From the NCBI RefSeq assembly GCF_013408655.1, contig NZ_JACCBP010000001.1:3534001-3598000 (forward strand): a stretch of DNA of 64,000 bases. Direction: 5' to 3'. A program made the position numbers and the translations under genes. Positions 1-6,773 of this stretch are shown here, piece by piece. The notes beneath the pieces were generated by a model. The model was not told the DNA's origin. It did not search any database and saw only the letters and a list, made by a program, of their open reading frames with translations. Each line of letters opens with the position of its first letter. Position 1 is the stretch's first letter. Source of the stretch: Pigmentiphaga litoralis (GTDB lineage Bacteria > Pseudomonadota > Gammaproteobacteria > Burkholderiales > Burkholderiaceae_B).

Positions 1-1
1 C

Positions 2-619
2 TGGGCGCGAGGGGTGGACACCGTGCACTTCGAGCCGGGCGAGCGCGACGCCCTGCCCTACAAGCGGCCCATCTTTCTGAGCATTGGCCGCGCCGCCAAG
101 GAAAAGAACCTGGACGCCTTTTTGTCGCTGGACCTGCCCGGCACCAAGGTGGTGGTGGGCGGCGGACCCGACGAAGCGCGGCTGCGCAAGACCTATCCCG
201 ACGCCGTCTTTCTTGGCAGCCAGCCGCATTCGGCCCTGGCGCCCTACTACCGGTCGGCTGACGTGTTCGTGTTTCCCAGCCGCACCGATACCTTCGGGCT
301 GGTCATGCTGGAGTCGATCGCCTGCGGCACGCCCGTGGCGGCGTTTCCGGACGCCGCGCCGCGCGCCGTGCTGCGCCCCCGCCTGACCGGCGTGCTGTCG
401 GACGACCTGCGGGTGGCCTGCCTGGATGCCCTCAAACTGGACCGCGCTGCCGTCCGCCAGCAGGCGCTGGGTCACAGTTGGGAACAGATTGCCCGCGAAC
501 TGCTGCACGCCCAGGTCGCCGCCGATCCTTCGAGGCCGTTGCCCCCGCCCTGGGACAGGGCGTCGGACATGCAAGGGGCTGCAATTGCTCCCCGGACCGG
601 CTACAATCTGGCCTCCTGA
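2..619 (+). CDS. Glycosyltransferase family 4-like protein, C-terminal part (5' end outside window)
   Basis: The frame is open from base 2 (reading [10 protein letters not shown]) to TGA at 617-619, giving about 205 residues of the C-terminal half of a GT-B fold sugar transferase. WARGVDTxxF is the usual linker entering the nucleotide-sugar binding domain. It is followed by [19 protein letters not shown] and the E-x7-E type acceptor/donor motif [15 protein letters not shown]. The GTG at 14 is only an internal codon. The family transfers a sugar from an NDP-sugar to lipid or saccharide acceptors; the substrate cannot be told here. The stop codon lies inside the first stem of the SAH riboswitch, so the next operon's promoter must sit within this coding region. 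Confidence 0.85.
   Translation, partial: WARGVDTVHFEPGERDALPYKRPIFLSIGRAAKEKNLDAFLSLDLPGTKVVVGGGPDEARLRKTYPDAVFLGSQPHSALAPYYRSADVFVFPSRTDTFGLVMLESIACGTPVAAFPDAAPRAVLRPRLTGVLSDDLRVACLDALKLDRAAVRQQALGHSWEQIARELLHAQVAADPSRPLPPPWDRASDMQGAAIAPRTGYNLAS
579..607 (+). promoter_or_regulatory. Probable sigma-70 promoter for the riboswitch-ahcY transcript
   Basis: TACAAT at 602-607 is a five-of-six match to the -10 consensus. Seventeen bases upstream is CTGCAA (579-584), a weak -35. The start site would fall near 613-615, right at the first base of the riboswitch P1 stem. The promoter is inside the end of the upstream coding sequence. This is inference from sequence only. Confidence 0.45.
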
Positions 620-710
620 GGAGCGTTGCGACGGGTTCATCCGCCAGGCTCAGGAATCGATCAGACCCCGGCATCCTTGCCGGTGGGGTCTGCCGCAACG
701 GCGCTCACCC
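614..710 (+). promoter_or_regulatory. SAH (S-adenosylhomocysteine) riboswitch aptamer
   Basis: Matches the known SAH aptamer layout ahead of ahcY. P1 is CCTGAG (615-620) with CTCAGG (649-654). P2 is GAGC (621-624) with GCTC (703-706), continued by GTTGCG (625-630) with CGCAAC (694-699). The conserved GAGGAGCG start, CCAGGCTC and CAACGGCGCTCA segments are present. A variable hairpin (about 662-692) is inserted between P1 and the 3' half of P2. In this class SAH binding raises expression of genes that remove SAH, which fits ahcY immediately downstream. Confidence 0.92.
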
Positions 711-742
711 ATATCCTGCGACACGTGGGCGATATGGTGAGC
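703..742 (+). promoter_or_regulatory. Alternative hairpin competing with riboswitch P2 (candidate expression platform)
   Basis: Bases 703-715 (GCTCACCCATATC) can pair with 731-742 (GATATGGTGAGC), 12 pairs with one bulged C. The GCTC at 703-706 is the same segment that closes aptamer P2, so aptamer and hairpin exclude each other. No U-run follows, so a simple intrinsic terminator is not evident and the readout may be translational or Rho-linked. Confidence 0.5.
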
Positions 743-793
743 AGATGTCGATCACCCCTGCTTCAGGGGCTGAACGGATGTCAGGTCACCCCT
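738..793 (+). repeat. Imperfect direct repeat in the ahcY leader
   Basis: TGAGCAGATGTC-GATCACCCCT (738-759) recurs as TGAACGGATGTC-aGGTCACCCCT (771-793). Between them, CAGGGG (764-769) can pair either with CCCCTG (755-760) or, as AGGGG, with CCCCT (789-793), giving two exclusive hairpins. Confidence 0.5.
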
Positions 794-825
794 CTTTCCC
801 GATGCGCAGGTTCATTGGAGCTTCC

Positions 826-2244
826 ATGAACGCTGTCCAAAACATCAAGACCAACGACTACATCATTGCCGACATCGGCCTGGCCGGCTGGGGCCGTCGC
901 GAAATCAGCATCGCCGAAACCGAAATGCCTGGCCTGATGGCCATCCGTGACGAGTTCGCCGCGCAGCAGCCGCTCAAGGGCGCCCGCATCGCCGGCAGCC
1001 TGCACATGACCATCCAGACCGCCGTGCTGATCGAAACGCTCAAGGCCCTGGGCGCCGACGTGCGCTGGGCGTCGTGCAACATCTACTCGACCCAGGACCA
1101 TGCCGCCGCCGCCATCGCCGACAGCGGCACGCCGGTGTTCGCGGTCAAGGGCGAGTCCCTGGCCCAGTACTGGGAATACACCCACAAGATCTTCGAATGG
1201 CCGGGTGAAGGCCAGGCCAACATGATCCTGGACGATGGCGGCGACGCCACGTTGCTGCTGCACCTGGGCACGCGCGCCGAAAGCGATGCGTCCATCCTGG
1301 ACAAGCCGACCAGCGAAGAAGAAGAATTCCTGTACGCGTCGATCAAGGAACAGCTCAAGCGCGACCCGAAGTGGTATTCGACCCGCCTGGCGCAAGTGCG
1401 CGGCGTGACCGAAGAAACCACCACCGGCGTGCACCGCCTGTACCAGATGTCGCAGAAGGGCGAACTGGCGTTCGCGGCCATCAACGTGAACGATTCGGTC
1501 ACCAAGTCGAAGTTCGACAACCTGTATGGCTGCCGTGAATCGCTGGTCGACGGCATCAAGCGCGCGACCGACGTCATGATCGCCGGCAAGGTGGCCGTGA
1601 TCTGCGGCTACGGCGACGTGGGCAAGGGCTGCGCCCAGGCCATGCGTGCCCTGAGCGCGCAAGTGTGGGTGACCGAGATCGACCCGATCTGCGCCCTGCA
1701 GGCCGCGATGGAAGGCTTCAAGGTCGTGACCATGGAATATGCCGCCGACAAGGCCGACATTTTCGTGACCGCGACCGGCAATTACCACGTGATCACGCAT
1801 GAGCACGCCAAGGCCATGAAAGACCAGGCCATCGTCTGCAACATCGGCCACTTCGACAACGAAATCGATGTCGCGTCGCTCAAGCAGTACACCTGGGAAG
1901 AGATCAAGCCGCAGGTCGACCACATCATTTTCCCCGACGGCAAGCGCATCATCCTGCTCGCGCAGGGCCGCCTGGTGAACCTGGGCTGCGCCACGGGCCA
2001 CCCGTCGTTCGTGATGTCGTCGTCGTTCGCCAACCAGACGATCGCCCAGATCGAACTCTGGCGTCACAACGACAAGTACACGTCGGGCCAGGTCTACGTG
2101 CTGCCCAAGCACCTGGACGAAAAGGTGGCGCGTCTGCACCTGAAGAAGCTCGGCGCCATGCTCAGCGAACTGCGTGATGACCAGGCGTCGTACATCAACG
2201 TCCCGGTCACCGGCCCGTACAAGCCGGAAACCTACCGCTACTGA
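826..2244 (+). CDS. ahcY: Adenosylhomocysteinase (S-adenosylhomocysteine hydrolase)
   Basis: Cytosolic NAD-dependent enzyme that splits S-adenosylhomocysteine into adenosine and homocysteine, relieving product inhibition of methyltransferases. The 472-residue length matches proteobacterial AhcY. The N-terminus ([18 protein letters not shown]) is typical, the Rossmann dinucleotide motif [10 protein letters not shown] is near residue 262, [10 protein letters not shown] follows, and the C-terminus KPETYRY is the family signature. The ATG at 826 is chosen because GGAG lies at 817-820 and homologues start here; the open frame reaching back to 478 is only riboswitch/leader sequence. First gene of a likely ahcY-(membrane protein)-metF operon under the SAH riboswitch. 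Confidence 0.97.
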   Translation: MNAVQNIKTNDYIIADIGLAGWGRREISIAETEMPGLMAIRDEFAAQQPLKGARIAGSLHMTIQTAVLIETLKALGADVRWASCNIYSTQDHAAAAIADSGTPVFAVKGESLAQYWEYTHKIFEWPGEGQANMILDDGGDATLLLHLGTRAESDASILDKPTSEEEEFLYASIKEQLKRDPKWYSTRLAQVRGVTEETTTGVHRLYQMSQKGELAFAAINVNDSVTKSKFDNLYGCRESLVDGIKRATDVMIAGKVAVICGYGDVGKGCAQAMRALSAQVWVTEIDPICALQAAMEGFKVVTMEYAADKADIFVTATGNYHVITHEHAKAMKDQAIVCNIGHFDNEIDVASLKQYTWEEIKPQVDHIIFPDGKRIILLAQGRLVNLGCATGHPSFVMSSSFANQTIAQIELWRHNDKYTSGQVYVLPKHLDEKVARLHLKKLGAMLSELRDDQASYINVPVTGPYKPETYRY

Positions 2245-2280
2245 TCGTTCGCCCGATCGGCCGTCACGGCTCACCACCCG

Positions 2281-2302
2281 CCCCGGCGTTCACGCGCCGG
2301 GG
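2281..2302 (+). other. GC-rich stem-loop between ahcY and the next gene
   Basis: CCCCGGCG (2281-2288) and CGCCGGGG (2295-2302) form a perfect 8-bp stem with a 6-base loop, without a following T-run. It may stabilise the ahcY message or attenuate read-through to the downstream operon genes. Confidence 0.45.
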
Positions 2303-2327
2303 TTACCTACCCTGAAAGGCCCTTGCC

Positions 2328-2666
2328 ATGACCCTGCTGCTTGTCTGGTTGTTGAATGCGGTTGCTTTGCTTGTCGTCGCGTACCTGCTGCCCGGCATCA
2401 CCGTGGCGAGCTTCGGCTCGGCACTGATCGCCGCGCTGGTGCTCGGCCTCCTGAACATGCTCGTCAAGCCGTTGCTGGTGCTGCTCACGCTGCCCATCAC
2501 CATCCTGACGCTGGGCCTGTTCCTGATCGTGCTCAACGCCCTGCTGTTCTGGTTTGCCGGGTCCATCCTCAAGGGCTTCCAGGTCAACGGGTTCTGGTGG
2601 GCCGTGATCGGCGCCCTGCTGTACAGCCTGATTTCCGGCTTGTTGTCGGCCATCGTTCCTGGCTGA
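2328..2666 (+). CDS. Phage holin superfamily IV-like small membrane protein
   Basis: A 112-residue, very hydrophobic protein with about four membrane segments separated by short polar turns: residues about 2-25, 28-48, 50-75 and 85-110, with the conserved NMLVKP turn. It resembles the Mycobacterium phage holin/DUF360-like family, which is chromosomal in many betaproteobacteria and commonly placed next to ahcY and metF. There is no lysis partner and no phage context here, so holin is a family name rather than a demonstrated role. Position inside a methyl-cycle operon may hint at a membrane-linked housekeeping function, which is not established. Confidence 0.8.
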   Translation: MTLLLVWLLNAVALLVVAYLLPGITVASFGSALIAALVLGLLNMLVKPLLVLLTLPITILTLGLFLIVLNALLFWFAGSILKGFQVNGFWWAVIGALLYSLISGLLSAIVPG

Positions 2667-2705
2667 TCTTTTCCTGGCTCTACCCCTATTTCTCAGGCGC
2701 CCTTC

Positions 2706-3578
2706 GTGATCTCCGACGTCTCATCCCCGAACTCTGCCGCCCAGGCAGAGGCTCCCGCTGCCATCAGCCTGGAGTTCTTTCCGCCGCGCGACAATGCTGC
2801 CCAGGAACGGCTCGTCCGTACCGCCAAGCAGCTGGTTGCCGTCGGCCCCAGCTATGTCAGCGTGACCTTCGGCGCAGGGGGTTCCACCCGTGAAGGCACC
2901 TTGAACACGGTGCGCACCCTCCAGGGCCTTGGCTACGAAGTGGCGCCGCACCTGTCCTGCGTCGGTTCGACGCTGGACAGCCTGAGCGAGACGCTGGCCA
3001 GCTACCGCAAGGCCGGCATCCGCCGACTGGTGGCGCTGCGCGGCGACATGCCTTCGGGCATGGGCGACATGGGCGAACTGCGGTACGCCAGCGACCTGGT
3101 GCGTTTCATCCGCGAAGAAAGCGGCGACTGGTTCCACATCGAAGTGGCCGCCTATCCGGAAATGCATCCCCAGGCCGCCGGCCCCGACGCCGACCTGACG
3201 CACTTCGTGAACAAGATGAATGCCGGCGCCAATGGCGCCATCACCCAGTATTTCTTCAACGCCGACGCGTACTTCGATTTCCTGGACCGCGCGACGGCCA
3301 AGGGCGTGCTCGCCCCCATCGTGCCCGGCATCATGCCGATCACCAACCACAGCCAGCTGGCCCGCTTTTCGGACATGTGCGGCGCGGAAATCCCCCGCTG
3401 GATCCGCCTGCGCCTGGCGTCCTACGGCGACGACAAGGCGTCCATTCGCGCCTTCGGCCAGGACGTCATGGTCGAGTTGTGCCAGACCCTGCTGGACAGC
3501 GGCGCCCCCGGCCTGCATTTCTACACCATGAACTCACCCGACGCGACGCTGGGGATCTGGAAGCAGCTGGAGCTGTAG
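2706..3578 (+). CDS. metF: 5,10-methylenetetrahydrofolate reductase
   Basis: FAD-dependent TIM-barrel enzyme reducing methylene-THF to 5-methyl-THF, the methyl donor for homocysteine remethylation. The N-terminal ISLEFFPPRD carries the catalytic Glu. VSVTFGAGGSTR, PHLSCVG, LRGDMP, AAYPEMHP and the FFNADAYFDF segment match MetF in order. At 290 residues it is a normal bacterial length. The start is GTG at 2706; no better start keeps the conserved N-terminus. It lies 39 bases after the holin-like gene. Being with ahcY under an SAH riboswitch makes sense: SAH accumulation would raise both homocysteine release and methyl-THF supply. Confidence 0.95.
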   Translation: MISDVSSPNSAAQAEAPAAISLEFFPPRDNAAQERLVRTAKQLVAVGPSYVSVTFGAGGSTREGTLNTVRTLQGLGYEVAPHLSCVGSTLDSLSETLASYRKAGIRRLVALRGDMPSGMGDMGELRYASDLVRFIREESGDWFHIEVAAYPEMHPQAAGPDADLTHFVNKMNAGANGAITQYFFNADAYFDFLDRATAKGVLAPIVPGIMPITNHSQLARFSDMCGAEIPRWIRLRLASYGDDKASIRAFGQDVMVELCQTLLDSGAPGLHFYTMNSPDATLGIWKQLEL

Positions 3579-3604
3579 GACATAGGGTGTTGATGGGCCG
3601 CCCT

Positions 3605-3658
3605 GATCCAACATAAAAGTGCTTTGACTGCGGTTTTTAGCAAACTTTATGTTGGATC
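3605..3658. repeat. Perfect 13-bp inverted repeat between convergent genes
   Basis: GATCCAACATAAA (3605-3617) is repeated inverted as TTTATGTTGGATC (3646-3658), separated by 28 bases. It lies between the ends of metF (+) and the Bug gene (-), so a bidirectional transcription stop or mRNA 3' stabiliser is likely. The arms are unusually A/T-rich for this region. Confidence 0.6.
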
Positions 3659-3741
3659 TGGTCTGCATTCCGGCCAGAGCCCGGCGCGGCAGCTCCGCGC
3701 GACAGCTGGCAGAACGCACAGTGTGTTCCGCCCGCCCCGCC

Positions 3742-4728
3742 TCAATCCAGCCGGATGTTGGCCCGCTGCACGATCGCCTGATTGCGTTTGAGCTGGGCAT
3801 CGACCAGCGCGGCGAAAGCCGGGCTGTCGCTGGCAATCACGCGGGCGCCCATGGCGTGCAGCCGGGCGCTGGTGTCCGGGCGCTGCACCGCCTTGCTGGC
3901 GGCGGACCGCAAGCGCTCGGCCACGGCGGGCGGCGTGCCGGCGGGCACGACCAGGCCGAACCAGCTTTTGGCGAGGTCATTCAGGTCCGGGTAGCCCAGT
4001 TCCTTGAAGGTGGGCACCGCTGGCAATTCGGACAGGCGCCTTTCGCCGGCCACGACGACCGGAATCAGCTTGCCTGACCGGATATGCGCCAGCGCGGTCG
4101 GCAGCTGGTCCGGCATGATCTGCACGACGCCCGACAGCGCATCGCCCACGGCGGACGCCTGGCCCTGGTACGGAACGGTAAGCAGCTTCACCTTCAGGGT
4201 GTGCGCCATCGCTTCGATCAGGAGGTGGCTCATGGTGCCCGCCCCGGCGACGGCGGCGCTGTACGTGTCGGGCGAACGCTTCAGCGCCGCGACGAAGCCG
4301 GCAAAATCCTTCACCTGCATGGACGGGTGCACCGAAATCACCCCCGGAACGCTGAGCAGCTGGATCAGCGGCGTCAGTTGCCGGTTGATGGCAATGGCCC
4401 GAGGGTTGAACAGGGGATTGACGGTCAGGGTGCTGACGGTGGCGATGCCGACGGTATACCCGTCCGGCTCGGCGTTGGCCACGGCCTCGCTGCCCACCAT
4501 GCCGCCTGCACCGCCCCGGTTGTCCACCAGGATGGGCTGGCCCAGTTCATCGCGCAGCGCGTCGGCGATCACGCGGGCAATACGGTCGGTCGGGCCCCCT
4601 GCCGCGTACGGAACGATCAGCTTGACGGGGCGAACAGGATAGTCGGCGTTGGCCAGGGCTGGCGTGGACACGGCCGCGCAGGCGACCAGAACGACACGGC
4701 GCAAGAAGGCCGTTACAGCAACAGACAC
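3742..4728 (-). CDS. Bug-family tripartite tricarboxylate transporter receptor (TctC-like)
   Basis: A 328-residue periplasmic solute-binding protein. A signal peptide covers about residues 1-26 (FLRRVVLVACAAVSTPALANA). The mature part begins YPVRPVKLIVPYAAGGPTD, the ligand-loop motif of the family, followed by LVDNRGGAGG and AEPDGYT. Later family blocks are AGTMSHL, VPYQGQ and GYPDL. Such receptors bind small carboxylates; the ligand is unknown. It is transcribed away from the LysR gene at 4961 across a 232-bp region with two palindromes, so that LysR protein is the obvious regulator. No TctA/TctB genes are adjacent. Confidence 0.93.
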   Translation of the reverse strand: MSVAVTAFLRRVVLVACAAVSTPALANADYPVRPVKLIVPYAAGGPTDRIARVIADALRDELGQPILVDNRGGAGGMVGSEAVANAEPDGYTVGIATVSTLTVNPLFNPRAIAINRQLTPLIQLLSVPGVISVHPSMQVKDFAGFVAALKRSPDTYSAAVAGAGTMSHLLIEAMAHTLKVKLLTVPYQGQASAVGDALSGVVQIMPDQLPTALAHIRSGKLIPVVVAGERRLSELPAVPTFKELGYPDLNDLAKSWFGLVVPAGTPPAVAERLRSAASKAVQRPDTSARLHAMGARVIASDSPAFAALVDAQLKRNQAIVQRANIRLD

Positions 4729-4788
4729 GGGATCCTCCTGAGTGAGGGAATGAACTTACGCGGGCGTACGCAGAACCGCAGAGGCGCT

Positions 4789-4806
4789 ACTGTAGGAACT
4801 TACAGT
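4789..4806. promoter_or_regulatory. Palindrome ACTGTA-N6-TACAGT in Bug/LysR divergent region
   Basis: A perfect 6+6 bp inverted repeat 60-80 bases upstream of the Bug start and about 155 bases from the LysR start. Its place and size suit a LysR-type operator; the regulator has not been tested. Confidence 0.45.
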
Positions 4807-4913
4807 GCGCCGCACCAATGGATTTTCGTGGGCAGCTATCGGCCCGGCCAATAGCTCATCAGCAACCATTGCTAGCAGATGAGTGCTTTGTTGATGCGTG
4901 AACATGCGCGTAC

Positions 4914-4932
4914 TGTGAAGTCAGTGTTCACA
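4914..4932. promoter_or_regulatory. Palindrome TGTGAA-N7-TTCACA upstream of LysR gene
   Basis: A perfect 6+6 bp inverted repeat ending 28 bases before the LysR start at 4961. The position would suit autoregulation by the LysR protein, or another dimeric regulator. Confidence 0.4.
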
Positions 4933-4960
4933 CTCATGCGCCATCCACTCCAGGAATCGA

Positions 4961-6031
4961 ATGTCCGACTTAACGACGTCGGCCCATGCAAAAGTCCTTT
5001 TTGCACGGCTGATGACACATGGTCGACTGCGGCAATTGCGACTCCTTGTGGCCATGGAAGACCTTGGCAGCATTGCCCGGGCCGCTGCCAGCATCCATCT
5101 CAGTCAGTCCGCCGCCACCCAGGCCGTGGGTGACCTGGAACGCCTGCTTGACGTGAAACTGTTCGATCGCCACGCCCGTGGCATTCGCGCCACCCTGGCC
5201 GGACAGGCGCTGATCGCGGCCGCGCGGGGCACGCTGGCCAGCCTGATGGGCGCGGCCGAATCCCTCTCGGCGTTGCAACGCGGTGCAAGTGGCACCCTCA
5301 GGCTGGGCGCCATCCCGGCGGCGTCCTATACGCTGCTGCCGCCGCTGCTGGAGGTGTTCTGTGTGGATCATCCGAACGTCCACCTGGAAGTGAAGGAAGA
5401 CGCCGGCAATGCGCTGCTGCCGCTGTTGCTGGCCGAGCAGCTGGACGCCGTGTTCTGTCGCGCCCCGTCCAGTCTGCCTGCCGGCTTTGCGTTCACGCCC
5501 CTGCTGGCCGACGACGTCGTGGTGATCGGCGCGGCCAGCCACCCCATGGCGGGCAAGGCCAATGTGTCGATTCAAAGCATGGCAGACAGCCGTTGGGTCA
5601 TGCCCACGATCAATATCGAAGTGCGCGCCATTTTTGATGCTGTCGTGCTGCGCAGCTTTCCGGAAGCGCAGTTCCTGATGGTGTCGACCGTGTCGGTGCC
5701 GGTGCTGGAAGGTCTGCTGCAACAGGGAAATGCCGCCACGATCTGTCCACGCAGTGTGTCGAAAGGCCTGCTGGCCAATCCCCGCATCTGTCTGCTGGAC
5801 GTCACCTTGCCGGCGCGCCTGCCGCCGCTGTCGCCGCTCGGCGTGGCCTATCGCGAAAGCAATCCCGCCGAGTCGCTGCAGAATTTGCTGGCATTGGCGA
5901 GCGCCACCCTGAAAGGGGCGGCCACCGCCACAGGGACGGCCTTGGCCGGACCGCCGGCTGCACCGGCTCCGCAGGGACCGCCGGGACCGCCTACCTTGCC
6001 GGCGGCGCTGGCACCCATCCCGCGTCCGTGA
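4961..6031 (+). CDS. LysR-family transcriptional regulator with Pro/Ala-rich C-terminal tail
   Basis: A 356-residue regulator. The winged helix-turn-helix spans about residues 20-80 (LRQLRLLVAMEDLGSIARAA, then SQSAATQAVGDLERLLDVKLFDR). The effector domain follows from about residue 105. After the normal LysR end near residue 315 there is a low-complexity tail of about 40 residues rich in Ala, Pro and Gly, whose coding bases run over the 3' end of the convergent cyclo-ligase gene (41-bp overlap). AGGAAT lies about 8 bases before the ATG at 4961; ATG 5012 is an alternative that keeps the HTH. It probably controls the divergent Bug gene. Confidence 0.9.
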   Translation: MSDLTTSAHAKVLFARLMTHGRLRQLRLLVAMEDLGSIARAAASIHLSQSAATQAVGDLERLLDVKLFDRHARGIRATLAGQALIAAARGTLASLMGAAESLSALQRGASGTLRLGAIPAASYTLLPPLLEVFCVDHPNVHLEVKEDAGNALLPLLLAEQLDAVFCRAPSSLPAGFAFTPLLADDVVVIGAASHPMAGKANVSIQSMADSRWVMPTINIEVRAIFDAVVLRSFPEAQFLMVSTVSVPVLEGLLQQGNAATICPRSVSKGLLANPRICLLDVTLPARLPPLSPLGVAYRESNPAESLQNLLALASATLKGAATATGTALAGPPAAPAPQGPPGPPTLPAALAPIPRP

Positions 6032-6773
6032 CCACGGCATCCAGCCGGACATCGTGCGGCGCGGGCATATGCTCGCCCGGCGCGAGCCGGCTGCAGGCGT
6101 AGGCGATGCCAATGGACATGACGGCCAGGCCCTGCGCGCGCCAGTCGGCCAACGTCCGGTCGTAATACCCACCGCCATACCCGATCCGGTCCGCGTCGTC
6201 GGTAAAGCCCAGCAACGGCACCAGCACCAGGTCGGGCGCGCAGACCACGTCGCCATCGGGCTCGGGGATGCCATAGGCGCCCGGCGCCAGGGTCCCACCC
6301 ACCGACCAGCGCCGGAACACCAGAGGCGAGGCCTGGCGCACGACGACGGGCAGCGCCAGCGTGACGTCGTCCGCCGCCGCCCAGTGGCTGTACAGGCCCC
6401 GCAGATCGGGTTCGCTGCCAATCGGCCAGAACGCAGCGACGGTGTGACGGGTCCAACCCTTGGCGCGCCGGGCGGCCAGCCAGGCGTCGGTCCAGGCGGC
6501 CAGGGCGGACATCAGGCGGGCGTCGGCCGCCCGCCGCGCGGCCGTGTCCATGGCGGCCCGGGCGGCACGCAAGCCGGCCCGCAGGCCAAGGGCGGTGTCG
6601 GCCGCAAGGTCGGATGCCGCATCGGGTGCAGCAACCGCCCGGGCGCCGGCGGTCGAATTCGCAGATCCGCCGTCCCTGCCGTCGCCCGCTGCCTGTTGCG
6701 CCCGCACGCCGTTTTCATCCTCTTCCGCGGGGTCACCGTCTTGCGGTTTTCCCGATGCTATCCTACCCGCCAT
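5991..6773 (-). CDS. 5-formyltetrahydrofolate cyclo-ligase
   Basis: ATP-dependent enzyme converting 5-formyl-THF to 5,10-methenyl-THF. The core starts near residue 62 with LRAGLRAARAAMD. Family blocks WPIGSEPDL, GAYGIPEP, DLVLVPLLGFT and the signature RIGYGGGYYDRTLA are all present. The core is about 195 residues, but the frame up to the first ATG adds a roughly 60-residue Ala/Asp/Gly-rich extension. A start further in (for example GTG near residue 23) is possible because the first ATG overlaps the ATG of the divergent lytic transglycosylase gene. Its function fits the folate/one-carbon genes elsewhere in the window. Confidence 0.9.
   Translation of the reverse strand: MAGRIASGKPQDGDPAEEDENGVRAQQAAGDGRDGGSANSTAGARAVAAPDAASDLAADTALGLRAGLRAARAAMDTAARRAADARLMSALAAWTDAWLAARRAKGWTRHTVAAFWPIGSEPDLRGLYSHWAAADDVTLALPVVVRQASPLVFRRWSVGGTLAPGAYGIPEPDGDVVCAPDLVLVPLLGFTDDADRIGYGGGYYDRTLADWRAQGLAVMSIGIAYACSRLAPGEHMPAPHDVRLDAVVTDAGWVPAPPAR

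Noticed and set aside
781..2277. 498-codon open frame antisense to ahcY
   Set aside because: Its product is His/Arg/Val-rich with no domain, as expected for the opposite strand of a high-G+C gene; ahcY is certain.
2328..2666. Prophage lysis holin
   Set aside because: No phage genes nearby; the gene sits in a conserved methyl-cycle operon.
3605..3658. Insertion-sequence ends
   Set aside because: The inverted repeat encloses only 28 bases with no transposase, and no target duplication is visible.
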